DNA from: Cristatella mucedo
Taxonomy: Eukaryota > Bryozoa > Phylactolaemata > Cristatellidae
Assembly: GCA_009760855.2 (NCBI GenBank)
Contig: WPIO01000060.1
Coordinates: forward strand, 1,667,501 to 1,731,500
Length of the DNA stretch: 64,000 bases
Direction of reading: 5' to 3'
Shown here: piece by piece, positions 23,573 through 36,900 of the stretch
How the letters are laid out: each line of letters starts with the position of its first letter
Numbering within the stretch: the stretch's first letter is position 1
Made by a program: the position numbers and the translations under genes
Notes under the pieces: model-generated
Database searches by the model: none
Seen by the model: the letters and a program-made list of their open reading frames with translations, nothing else
What the model was told of the DNA's origin: nothing

Positions 23573-24894
23573 ACCGCACCTTCGGAGGAATGAGTGGCCT
23601 CCGCCTCAGTGACTCAGCTAGCCAACTGAGTCGCTGAGTCGACGCATTTCGGAGCTGCGAGAACGCGATTCGGTCGGCGTTTAGTGACGCTCATTCGGCG
23701 GAGCGCGCCCGAAATCGCCGACTGTTTCGAGCCTTACCTAGCAGTGTTTCCCCACCGGATAGACTTTGCAGACAGTTCTAGCTCGGGCCAGCCGCAGATC
23801 TACCGCAGGACAAGAGCGCTCTCGGGCGCGATGTCACCGGCAGGATGTCGCTGAAACGCGTAGCCGCGGGAGGCGTGCATGGCGCGACCTGCTCGTGGCG
23901 GCCGCCGCCGCGGTGACGACCGCGTCGCGGACGCTTTCAGGAGGCGGCCAGAGTGTCGCAGCCGCTGCTCCTCTCCTATATCCTTGAGTACTTCTACTCG
24001 ACCGGAAGCGGCGCGAGCGAGGAGGCCGAGCGGAGCAGTGCGGCTCGCGCGTACGCGTTCGCCGCCGGCCTCGCGGCGGCGTCCATGATGTCGGCGCTGA
24101 TGCACCACCCGTTCTACTTCTACAACTCAGTCATCGGCATGCGAATGAGAATAGCCACCTGCTCTCTCATCTACAACAAGGTAATGTGGTCGCGAAGCCG
24201 ACAGCGGCCGACGGCGACCGACGGGGGCCGTTGCCTCTGCTCGCAATGCGCGCGCTCGCCGGTCGTTGCAGTCGTTGCGGCTAAGCCACAGATCTCTCGC
24301 GGCTGCCACGACTGGCCACGTCGTGACGCTTATGTCCACCGACGCCGCTCGCTTCGAGCAAGTGAGTACGCCACGCGCGCCGCCGCGAGCGACGGCCGCG
24401 CGCAAGCTGACGGTTGGTCTGCAAGAGGCCGCGAGGTCGGCGTCCTCCGGTTCTCATCTGCTGCGGAGACAGGCGCATTTTCTCCAGTCAGACCTCTTTC
24501 CGACGGCTGCATTCGCTTCTCTCCAGTCCTTAACGACTGTCTCTTTTCCTGACCGAGCGGGCGCCACAATCTGATCCGCGACCGCTGGTGGTACTCTTTT
24601 TTTTTACCCCAGGGAGGTCACAGCAGTTGGCAGTTTCCGCTAGGTCAGCTTACATATCATGCATCGCCAGTGCGCTACACAGTCGCCCCTAACTTTTTTT
24701 TTTGAGAACCTGTTTTTTACAGCATTTTTTGGGTCTTTGTGAATCGTCCTTCGTGTCCTGCTTTCACTGTGCCTGCTGCTTTCGGATGTTACCGCCAATG
24801 ATTTGGTAATGCTTTCTACACAACATCTGTAGAGTGTATAGAAAGGGATTCAGTTCACTGAGGGCGCTATACAAACGAGGTGTTATTATTATCA

Positions 24895-24929
<35 letters not shown>

Positions 24930-27900
24930 GAGTATTAACGTGTCTGTAGTAGAGCAATGGCAGCGACAAGCAGTAGAGCACCGAAATAGCGAACTTCGCG
25001 GCGAGTGTAGCCCGATGTCATCTAAAGAGCCGTTAGCCTCGTGTCTAACCGCTGAGACCTGCATATCCCTATTGTAACCTCCTCCCTATGCAGACGTACG
25101 AGACCATCGTAGGTTATTAATCCATGGTGTCTCTTCTCTGCGACGACGAAAATAAACATCTTGTTTACCTAACCAACGCTAGCTTCGCCTGGAGGGTCGG
25201 CAGAGGGTAGGATCAGGGCAGAGCTCGGCTTTCACTCGATCGCTCGACTTCAGCAAGGCTGCCCGAGAGTCTTTCAAGAATATCCAACTATACTTAACTG
25301 TACTATAGACTGCAATTAACAGAACACTGTACTTAAACATACTTGTCATACTTACCAGAATGTACGACGAGAGGGGAAGGAGAAGAGTACCGGCATCGAC
25401 TGCGAGACCTTTGAAGCTGGCAGTGCGAACATAATAGAATACATGCAAATGCGCGCCATTCCCACAGAAGCATTCTGCTCTGCTCGTGGACGGAAGATGG
25501 CCGCAGTATGCATCTGGAGTGTAAACTGTCAGGCAAACAGTGGAAACACCTTTAATAAAACCTAGAAGCTAAGGAACCGAAATAATTTAAATTCGTTGGA
25601 GATTAAGGCAAAGTTACCAGCCCACTTTCTCCTTAGCCGCCAGTGAAATCGGAGAGATTACAATTAAAATTGTTGTCAGTGGCGTTGTGGCGGGGATAAA
25701 GCTACAAGTGGCGCTCTGCCCTTATAAACATTGCTGCAAAATAGCTCCGCCACCGAAGAAGTTTAAATAAAAGGTAGCAGGCATATCGAGTCGAGAAATT
25801 TGTATTAACTTTATTAAAGATACAAGGTAGCGATCACATGTTTAACTTAGGTGAATTTTCTTGGCCTGGAACGTGGCAAACTGGTCTATTACAGCTTGAA
25901 AGTCAATCCAGTGTTTCCTTCTCTATGCTCAATGAGGCTAAATCATAGAGTCGATCTTGCCCCAGTGATGCTCTCAGATGAGACAGGATTATCTTCCGCT
26001 TGCTAAAGGCACGTCCACAACTGGCAATTGATTCAGCTATGGTGAGAAAAACTTGCAAAGGAAACTCTCAAATTAGGAAACACGTTATCTTAATAGCTGA
26101 CCATTAAAGACACGAGTTCCATTCCGGTCTTGATGTATACCGAGTAATGACTGTTGCATGAAGCATTTTACAGTCACACATTTTGCTGTAAAGCTCTGTT
26201 CCATCAAAGTCTGAACTATAGAAGACTCCAAGATCTAGGCATTGCAAGCGGAGTTTGATTCGGTCAAGTATTTTCAAAAGCTGCTTAACTTCCAAAAAGA
26301 AACCAAATTTGACATCAAGATCTGTGAGCAGGGAAAACCGAGTTGTAATTTCTTGTCTGGGATAGTCTATGCTGTCCTTCATGATTCTTGAAATCTCCTC
26401 CTCTACCGTTGAACCAACATCTTGAGAGAGTTATCCAGGCACCTGTGTCCTTCGGCGGATTCTTCGCTCAACTGCAACTCCCCACAATTCACATCTCCTT
26501 TTGGCACCTAGTAGTGATTCTTGGCACAGGTCTTCTCGAAGTCTTGACAAATCAATCTCAAGAGAGTGGAGGTCACAAGGGGCGTCTTTTAAGTTCATCT
26601 TTAGATCTTGCTGTCTTTTATGAACGTGGTCAACCTTCCTTAAGATGCTATACCAAAATGGCAGCAGAGCAAGCAAGTTGAAAAGTTCAAAATACACTGT
26701 AGGAGATTGCCAGTTTCACTTCTCGTTTCATTTGTTCCACTTTGTCTTCGGACAGTTACTCCAAAAGACCTAAAGTGCTGTTCAGTCCATCATTAATAGC
26801 TTTCACAGCCACCACTCTAGAACTCCACCTTGTTGCAAAGTCACCTTTGAAAGTTATGGCTAAAACTTGTTTCAGCTCTTCCCACCACAGAGTTGACCAT
26901 GATAAGAATAAGTAGGTGCCCTCTTATGCTCCAAAAGGGTAATGACAACGGAATCTTGACTTGCAGCATGAACTTTTGTCAGGTTCCAGCTGTCATTATC
27001 ACAATTTAAAAAAAATTGCCGTCTCATTTCTGGACAGTATTCTCTTCTGGACAGCTGAAAAGTAGCCATACGTGACTTCTGCGTTGCCGTATCACTGCAA
27101 ACTGCAATATTGCCAGGACATTTTGTCAGATTTGAGTTTTTCCAAGATGAGATCCTAGATTTCCGAAGCATCTTTGGCGTAAATTTGACAAAAGCTCAAG
27201 AAATGCTGTTCGATGATGACTGTTTTGAAGGTATATTTGACAATGAAATATCGAATGGCTTCAGACATCTGCTCGCGGTGTGCCAAATCAGGAGTTTAGT
27301 CGCACAGAACTCTACTGTACTTATTTCGCCATATGTCACCGAGCAGCAATCTCTGACTGTGGATTTAAGTATACTAAGGAACTCATTCCGTTTTTGAGGA
27401 GACAGATAAGAAACTGACCTTGGATTCTTTCTAGCTTGGTCCGGATGTGATTTTCGAAGAGATCTATTGGGTTTGAAGAAGAAGAAGTTCCAAGAGGCTT
27501 CCAATGTTATTCTCACCAGCCAGGCAAACACTCTCTTGGTGACCACGCAATACCAGGTTTTGTGATACTAAGAACTTGGTGGAGCTGAGAACTCTTGTTA
27601 GGACTTCTTACCATCGTCGTTTTCCGGATAAGATTTGTGCCTCAACAGCAGTGTCTATTCCACTTCCTTTGAGAATTTTGGGTGGACACAGGAAATAGCA
27701 AACAACAGAAGCAATATGTCGGCTGCTTTGAGAGGGAATAAGCCGGTCCGGTCCTGCTAACCTAATCTCACAATCAAGTTGCCTCTTGAACCAGGCTATG
27801 CTCATGGCTCAACCACCTTTTCCAGAAAATTGAACTTCGTTTGAAGCAGGCTTGATCCTCATAGTACTAGTTCAGTCCGAAGTTACTTCGGAATGACTTG

Positions 27901-30900
27901 TAAAACAGAGGTTTGGTCAAACTTCAGGTAGCCATTTCGGAGTCAGCACTTCAGAAACTGCAGTATATTCCGTATCTTCTTCTCCTGCGGTAGTGCTTGC
28001 ATCCCCATGGTCCAAATAGTGACTGTCTTCGTCTTCACCGAGCAAAGCTTTATTTCTTTCACGAAGCTTTCAACTAGCAGAATGTTTTTTCTCCAGTATT
28101 GTCATGCTTTCTGCCTTCCTTCTTTTCCTCTTCGTCCTTGTTTTTGTCATTGTCTCTGTCCTGCTTATTTTTGTCCTCCTCAAACTGTTTTTACTTATAC
28201 CCTCTGTGATTGTCAACATTTTTCCGGTATTGTCCGTGTCTTCTTCAGCTTTGCCTTGTTCAAGAAACCTTCTAGTGCTTTGCTGGACTCGCTTGCTTCT
28301 TTTTTCTCAAGTTTTCGTTTTCTGTGCTGGGCGTCACTCGCCTTTTTTTCTCTCATTCTTCTGAAAATAGACCGGGGTGACCAAAATGTATAAAAGTACA
28401 CAGTAGCCGTAGTGAGAATGCAGCTCACAGATGGTAGTCTTGAATAACACCGATCTTCACCCCGTTGACTCCGTCTCCGCAGGAAGAAGTTGAGCCGTAG
28501 GTGAGCTTGAAAAAAGGCTTGGGAAGATTGAAAGTGCCGACGTCGCCTACATAATGGTGCCAGGAGACTCAATGGTCATACTATAATAACAATAATAATA
28601 CATTTGTATAGCGCCCATAGAGAACTGAACCTCACTCTGGGCACTCAACGGATGCTGTATGTAGAGCATTCCCAAATGTTTGGTGGTAACATGCGTAAGC
28701 AGCAGGCAAGGCATAAGCAGGTACATGCACACCCATGACATGAAGCGTTCGTAGTCAGCCACCAGATATGATAAAACATACTATCCGAGATGAAGGCCGT
28801 GGCGCCAGCGCACCCAGGCAGACTCCAACATGGTGAACCTCGGGTCGACGCGGGAGGATGACCAAGATGGATGGAGACGGACCGAGGTTCGGAAGCAAGT
28901 GGCAGGAAAAGGAGACTTCAGCAGCCAATCTGAGCTGCTGCCGAGCATTCCTGGTCCGAATTCTTGGCCAGAGACGGTCAACGGGCGATTTTCCCTCGCT
29001 GAACAATCTCGACGACATAGTTGTAATCGCTATCTGGATGAATCGCTCTGCCAAACCGTTGCTCTGAGGATAACACGGGCTAGAGATAGTAGTCCGAACA
29101 CCCAGCCGAGGCAGAAAGTCTCGAAACTCGATACCAGTGAACTGCGGACCATTGTCACTCTAGTTCTTCCGGGATACCGAGTTTGCGAATAGCGAATAAA
29201 AGATTTTCGTGACTTCCACCGTGCACACTGCAAAGATTGTATCCGCAGTCAATCGTTTACTGTAATAATCGACAGTCAGCATGTAGTCGCTTCCATCTAG
29301 GTGGGATAGGTCAATTGCCAGCTTCTGATGCGGCGGTTATTTCGGCGATTGCATGCACCAAATAGGTCTCAGGTGGGTTAGCGTTTCTTTTCTCTTAAAA
29401 TTGCTGCAAGCTGTCACCATGTCCTCGATGCCATTAACGAATCCAGACCAGTAGACACAAGTTTAAGCAAGCACGATAGTTTTGACAATGCCAAAATAAC
29501 CTTCCTAAAGGTGCTGGAAAGCCTGTTGGCGAAATGACCGAGCAATGACCATCCGTTTTCCTTTGAAAATCAGGCTACTGTGGAGTTATAAATCATGCCG
29601 AACATCCCAGAAAGGCCTTAAATGAGCAGCCAGCTGCGTATGCCTATCTGGCCAGTCTGTCGCAAGCAATGCTTGAAGTGCTGTGTCATCAGCTGTTGCT
29701 AAGGTGCAGGCTTTGCGTTGATTGAATGGCGGTAGTGTCTGGTGAAGAACAGCTGCAATCTGCGAATCAGTGCCTGCCCATTGCATCAGTTAGCTTTACT
29801 ACGCCACGTACAAGGCATTTTGAAAAGAGTCTATATAGAATATGGAAGGACAGACACTTTTGCTTAGTAAACGCCGAGATCTATCGAGAACGTCGTCATT
29901 TTCTCTGTGCCTGCGTCACTCTCTCTCTCTTTTTTTCTGTCTCAATGTATTCTCTTAGTTGCTTTCTGGAAGAGATTCGCTTCATTTGGCATGTCGCACT
30001 GCTCACTCGGGGCCGCCTGTTTTTTGCAGGCCACCTCGCTGATCCATTACTTTTGGTTGGCTCCGTTGCAAGCGGTCGTGGTACTTGGCATCTTGTGGAC
30101 ACACATCGGAGTCTCCAGCTTGTCGGGTTATGCACTGGTTCTTCTTTTCATCCCGCTGCAGGGATATTTAGGAAAGCTTTTTGCTAAGCTCAGGTAAGCG
30201 AAGAGACGTAAGCTTTTGGTTGACTGTGACCTCCTTGTCGCCATGAACGCCGCCTCATTCATTCTCTACACACAGGTATTAACACTCGGATGCTGCGGCA
30301 AGCGTTCGAAATGTTAGCGAACGGCAATAGTTAAGCATGTTGCGCATAGCAGAAATAAACTTTGGATGAAATCAAGTAGTTCAGTGTAAAACTGAACTTT
30401 TTTTGGGGCCGACAAGTCAGTCAGATACGATGCTGATGTTACCTCCACTGATGATCAAAGTTGGTTTCGGGCATGTCCCTTGCATCAGGATTTCACCGAT
30501 TTCCACATTTAAATTGGTTCATGCATTTGTGACATCCCGTCTTGACTTCTGTAACTCATTGCTTGCTGGTATACCTGCCTGTGCACTCAGGCGCTTACAG
30601 CAGGCGAGAAGCTCAGCAGCTAGGCTTGTCTGTCGTGAGTGTCGCAGTTGCCACATTGCACCACTTCTCGCGACCTGTAATGGTTCACAGTTAAGCAATG
30701 CATCGACTTCAAGGTTTTTCCACTCACTTTTAAATCCCTTCATTCTTTGGCTCCAGGCTACCTATCAGATCTAATCCCCTACCAGTTTAAGCATCGTACC
30801 ACCCGCTTTTCGGAATCTAACTGTTTACTCATACCTCGTTCAAACCTCAAATCCTTTGGAAACTGCGACTTTAGTTCGTTTCCTCCCAATGTCTGGAACT

Positions 30901-33900
30901 TACTCCCGACTTCCATGACATCTGGCTTTTGCACATTTAAAAATAAACTAATAACGTATCCATGTACCACAGCATTTAGTGGATCCCTGCGATTCGTCCT
31001 TTATGTATTCATGCTTGCTGATGCTGTGCATGCTGTCATTAAATATATTTGTCTGCTGACCCTGTGCATGTCGCCCCTAACAATTTATTCCTGTTGTTTA
31101 TTGAGCATGCTATCTTGGGGGCTCGTGGGCGCTCGACGAAGAGCGAAGCCGCCACTAGCGAGTTGTTTTGTTGTCGATGACGGCTGTATTGTATCGCATA
31201 CAGGCACCGTAACCGAGCGAGCGTAGCCGTCGTGTGTGCTGCTCCGGAGCACGTGGTGTTAAGAGAGAAGAGAGTGGATAGCGTGCGTACAGGTCGAGGC
31301 ACAGGCCGAGAGTGAATCTCGCGGCAAGAAACGTGTCACGTGCCGGCAAGGAGCGGGCACGGTCGGAAAATCAGCTAAGGGCGGAACCACGTGACGTGAT
31401 GACATGCCCACACTACCACTAACCGTTCGAATCGCGCTTCCTTTGCAGTAAATGTAAAGTGCCTAGAAATAGATTGAGTTTCCTGAGGGCGCGATATTAA
31501 ATTTACAGTAATAATAATTATTATGCCAATAAGCAGGCTTTAGCAAGGTTTACGTACAAGTCCTCATCAGTCCGGACATGTGTCTCGGCGAGCTCTTAAA
31601 TGTCTAATATTCGGTTGCATATGACTTAATTTAAGTTATAAGCTACCTCCGATGCTCTTTGCAGAATGAGAACGGCAGAGCAGACTGACAAGCGTGTTCA
31701 GTTGATGAACCAAGTGCTGAGCGGCATGAAAGTCATCAAGATGTACTGCTGGGAGAGGTCATTTGCAAAGGTCATCTCCACAATCAGAAGGTACTACGCT
31801 GAGCCCAAGTTTCTTATATGCTGTGCACGCTCGAAGCATTAGAGAATTCACAATTTGTTCAATGCACATATGCTGAATCAATGTGCTTGGTAGTGGCCCC
31901 TCTCACTGGCAAGAGCTCGTGGTGGGCAAGGCGTAGGAAAACTAAACATCCAAACGCTAGTCAAAACTCTCTTGATCATGTTACTGCAGTAAATTTCAAA
32001 ATCCAGACGGCTATATTTCTCAAAGCTCTATCAAACTTGTAAGGTGAGGTCAATATTTGGTAAAGAATAATCAGCCAATCTTGCATGGTAAAGCTTCGGA
32101 GGAGTGGCTTACATGTAGTGCAGGATGCAGCGCGAGTATTCACCATTTTCTCAGTACGACTTGCAGAAGTATTATTCCTTCGCTTTTGGTGGTCACCGAC
32201 AAAGCACTGCAGCGAGTGACTGACCGACGCTTGCCTTTCCAGGAGAGAGATGAAGTCGATCGAGAAAATGGCGGCACTCGGCATGATTTCGTACGACTTT
32301 GGCTACTTCACGTTCTCCAAGCTCGGTGTCGCCGCTTGTATCCTGGCAACCGTGTGGCTGCACGACCGCATGCCCCCTGTAGAGACGATCGTGGTGCTCA
32401 TGCGGCTCATGGGTATCGTGCAGGACAGCCTGGCGTACTATTTGCCGCAGGCTGTGCAGATTTGGAGCGAGATGGCGACTTCCTGCCACCGAACACAGGT
32501 AGGAGGCTGTCCTACCAGACCGCGTGGGGAGTGCGAATCCTGACCAGGCAGCTACACTGCCAGGAATAGGTGCTTCGACAGCAGCTGCGCTCGCTTGATG
32601 TGTCAAACTGTTGACCTCTGGAGAATCGATGCCCTTTGCTCAATGCTCCCAAGCGTTCGACTGCTGAAGCTAGAAACACGAATGACAATCTGTGCTGCAG
32701 CCTCTCCCAAGAAGCACGATGCTGCAAGTCACCACGTTGCTCACATCAGTAGCGGTACTTCAGTATCAGGAGCTCGTCGTTGACTGGGTAGCTGATTTTA
32801 TTGGTTACTTTACTTTGGTGACTTTGGCCTTTGTGGCAGGCCCTCGTCAAAAAGGGATTTAGCTTTACAGGAACCGACCCTCGTGCAATGTGCCAGAAGT
32901 GCTTTCAGTTTGCCACTTTTAGCTCCGCGAAAGCCGAAGGTCTACCTTATCATTCCTTCCTCTTCCTGCTATCAATTGGCTTAGCTAACGACAAAAGCCA
33001 CTAGGCCTCTGCAGCTGGTGATAAATATGTCTGCAAGGCTAGTTATGAAATCTAAGAGGTTCAGCCACGTGTCTCTTTTGCTGTGGGAGATTCGATGGCT
33101 TCCGTTTAATCAACAGATACAGAGTAAAGTTATTACGCTGACCGAAAAGGCCCACAACGACTCAGCTCCTTTATACCTAGCTGAACTGATGCACCAGTTT
33201 TAGCCTCCTTGTGCCTTCACGTCCTCTAAAAACACTAACTGAGGTGTGACTTTCCGTCGCTTAAAGAACGTTGGTGACAGCAGCATTTCCTCTGCAGCTC
33301 ATAGACTTTCTTGTGGAACTCACTTCCACAGTTCCCTACGCAACGACATCTACTTTTCTGCCATCTACAGTGGCACATCCTTCCCAGCCGTGCTGAGCAG
33401 CTACTTCTTCCGGGCTGCTCGCTACCTCAACTGCTCTCCTGACCCAGCTATGCTTCTCACTTCCTGTGTTTCATGAGATAAAGTCTGTCATCTACCGAAT
33501 GCGTATCGAAAGCCGCTTAGACTGGGAGTGTGCTATGGAAAGCTCTCCTGCGTACAACCGCGTAGTCTGTGTGGCTTTTTGGAGCTACCGGCGGAGATAT
33601 TTGCAGGCATCAATCGATTTAAAGGGGCTCCCTTGGCCACCCTTTACCGAGGCAACGCTAGTTTTGCTCCGCCTCCCCCCCCCCGCCCACTTCTGTCGTT
33701 TTTCGAGCCATTTTCTGGCAGCGTGGTAAATTTCTAAGATCGCGCGAAGAGGTCTATGAAATTTTTGCAAAAGCCCAACAGCGGCGGGGTGTATTCTACT
33801 TTTTGTTATTAATAAGACCCAACGAGGCACAATACTTTGTTTCGGTAATTAGTCACCAGACCCCTCGCGGTACCGTGCAGCAGCGCGGGAGCTAGAGTCC

Positions 33901-36900
33901 TTTGCCGCGAACGCAGCGGACGCAACAGCCCCAGTACTTGCAGGCACTGCACATCGAAGCTAGCGCTTAGAATCTCAGCAAACGCGTGTTAGGTGCGGCT
34001 ATAATCAAAGCAGATATACCTCAGAAAGATGACGGTAACAGCTAGCAAGAATGGCCATGCTTTAATAGCTACTCAGAATCGTTTTTTTTATACGGTCGTA
34101 ACCTCGAATGCGCTCTTTAGGCGCAGAAGCTCTCGATTTTCACTCCAAGCTCCTCTCTCGCATGCTCGCGTGCGAGAGAGAGAGAGAGAGAGAGAGAGCT
34201 CATGCGCTCAGCTGTCGGCTACTGGCCCGTGGCTCCTTTCACCGCTCCCGTAGCCTGTCCTTCGGCTTGGACGCGCAGGAATTCCTCTCACTGGAGGAAG
34301 TCGAGCAGACGTCAGCGCCCATCTCGGCAACGCCTCCGGAACGGAAGCTCGGCGGAAGAGCAGAGCTAAACGAATTCAGCGGCACGTGGGAAGGCGTAAG
34401 ACGAAGCAGCGGCGGCGGCGAGCTTACTACCAACCGCTTGCCAACGCATCAAGTTTCGTTTGCAGCAAATGTAATGTGAGTAGAGAGTGATTGAGTTTTC
34501 AGAGGGCGCTATAACAAATGTATTATTTATTATTATCATGCTCGGGCGGCTGTAGCTTCCGCTAGCGCTCCAGCGGTGAAGCGGTTAAATATAAATAAAT
34601 AAAATATAAATCCTAGCTGATGATTGGCAGCCTCTTTTTGTATAGCGACAGAAGAGCCTTTACGGCTATCACCACCGCTTGCAGTGGCGATAAGGGATCG
34701 CCCACCGCAGGAATCGAACCACCCACGATCTCAGTACCGAGGTCGTGAAAGCAACCGCCTTACCTAGTGTGCCATGGCGGCGAGAGCGGCAGCAGTTCAG
34801 CGGCAGCTCAGGCCGCGCTCGGCACCTTTTTCAGGGAACGGGAGGTCTTTCGCTGCAGAACGCCACTCTTCGCGTCGCCGCCGGGCAGCTGCTGGCCATC
34901 GTCGGACCTGTGGGCGCGGGCAAGGTAAGCGCTCGCGCCCCTGTCGGCCGTACCGCTCGCTTGCGTGCAATCGGATCGGGCGAAGCGCAGTGCAGGCGGC
35001 CCGCCGCCATGCGGCCCTCGACGCGGAAAGCAGCTCGCACCTGTGAAAGAAGCGCGGCTGCGGTCTCAGTTCGCAATGGCAGCGGCTCAATCCGGCGCAG
35101 CCAGCCAGCTTGCTCTGCCGCGGGAGCTCGGCCTATGTAGAGCAAACGCTTTCGTTGGCGCTCTTATTTAAGCTCAAGCTCGGCGGCGGCTAAATCCTTA
35201 TCGTCCTGCGAGAGGGCGCGAGGGCCGCCCCGAGGAAGCTTTGCCTGGCATGGGGGCGGCCGCCCTACGTCGCAGACATTTAATGGCGCCCAGCTTCCGC
35301 CTCAGCCGGTGGCCATCTCGCGGTGGCGGTAGAGACGCGCGCGCGCGGCCACGACGAAAAGAAGAGCCGCGAACACGGGCAATCGCCCGCCTCGTTGCAG
35401 TCCTCGGCGCTAATGGCGATCCTCGGCGAGCTGCCACGAGCGGCCGGGCGGCGCGCGGTGTGCGGCCGACTGGCCTACGCAGCCCAAGAGCCGTGGATAC
35501 TGTCGGCGACCATTCGGCAGAACGTGCTGCTCGGTGCACCGTTCGACGCCGAGTGGTATGCGCGAGTCATCGAAGCGTGCGACCTGTCGAAAGACGTCGG
35601 CTCGCTGGCCGACGGAGACCGGACGCTGGTCGGCGAGAGGGGCGTCATCCTGAGCGGTGGACAGCGAGCCAGGCTGGGCCTGGCGAGGGCGCTGTACCAG
35701 GACGCCGACGTGTACCTGCTCGACGACCCGCTGTCCGCCGTGGATTCGGAGGTGGCGGCGCACATTTTTGACAGGTAACACCTTTTCGGCACCAATAGGC
35801 AACTCGCCGGGCCGGTATTGCAGGCAGGCAGCCATTGCAGGCAGGCAGCCATTCGTTCTCGCTCCTCCACAGGCTACGCGGCTCTCGGTCGAGTTAGTCG
35901 CTAGCACCTGTTCGATCGGAGGCCAACGGGCGGCGACGAGACGGATGCGCAAACGCTGCCTGACTATCGGAAACCTCTGCGGGGAAATACTGGCGGGTCG
36001 GTCGATTGAGTCTTTTCGAACTTCCGCGACGTCATGACGAGCTATGCAATCGAACTGACATGAAGAGAAGCAGGCTGGCAACGGGCTTCCCACAAACTAT
36101 AAAACTTCGATGGTCTCGGCGCAGCCTTGCTTGCTGCAGTTTGATAGTCCTGCCGTCGAAGCTGGGGGTTGAGCTAGCAAGCGAGAGCTAGCCTCTCTGT
36201 AGTTTGGTCGCACAGCAGAGAACCAGCCGATGCCCAACACCGACAGTTTATTCCCAACGCACGGAGCCCAAGAGCGCACGGCTCCCCTCAGCCCCTACTA
36301 TCACATGACTCCCCTCCCCTGGTCGACTCCGATGATTCATCGACCACAATTGTGCACCGTCCGACCCTGATGGTGAATCCACCATCCGGCCACCAGCTGG
36401 TCCATGCCACATCAAAGGCGGACCACAGCAGTGCACTGGCCGACACTGATGGTGAATCCACCATCTGGCCACCAGCTGGTTACCGGCCTGTGTCCATACC
36501 ACATCACAGGCGGACCAAAGCTGTGTACCGGCCCCTCTCGGTGGTGCTTCTAACAGCTCACCAGTGGCTTATCAGAGGAGCCTGCATACAATACATACAT
36601 ACGAACTACACTCTCAACTGACACGCCATTACAGCGGCAACGTTTTCGACGCGCTGCCCACAAATGAGAGACCAGCGGCAGGCAGACATGAGTCGCCGAC
36701 AGGGAGGGGGGGTTAGGGGGCTCGCGTTGATTCGTACCGCTACGTGAAACCGAACGTCAGTGGTCACCTTAGCAGAATGGAGCTGCGTTCGGGCGGCGAT
36801 GCTGCAAAATGGCGGGCTACTGAGAGGCAGAAAGGTATTGCGACCACTGAACGAAGGCAGCCGAGATGCGACCCGAGAACCGATACCAGCCCAAGCTGTT

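Larger units (their letters stand above)
24362..30029 (+). other. Intron 5 (5.7 kb)
   Basis: Contains a LINE-B tail, two minus-strand transposon relics (hAT and Gypsy) and an (ATT)n run, listed separately. 24930-25800 holds nothing I recognise apart from AT-rich spacer. Confidence 0.7.

Noticed and set aside
35410-36093. 227-codon minus-strand frame
   Set aside because: Antisense shadow of the NBD1 exon; the plus strand has unmistakable ABC motifs.
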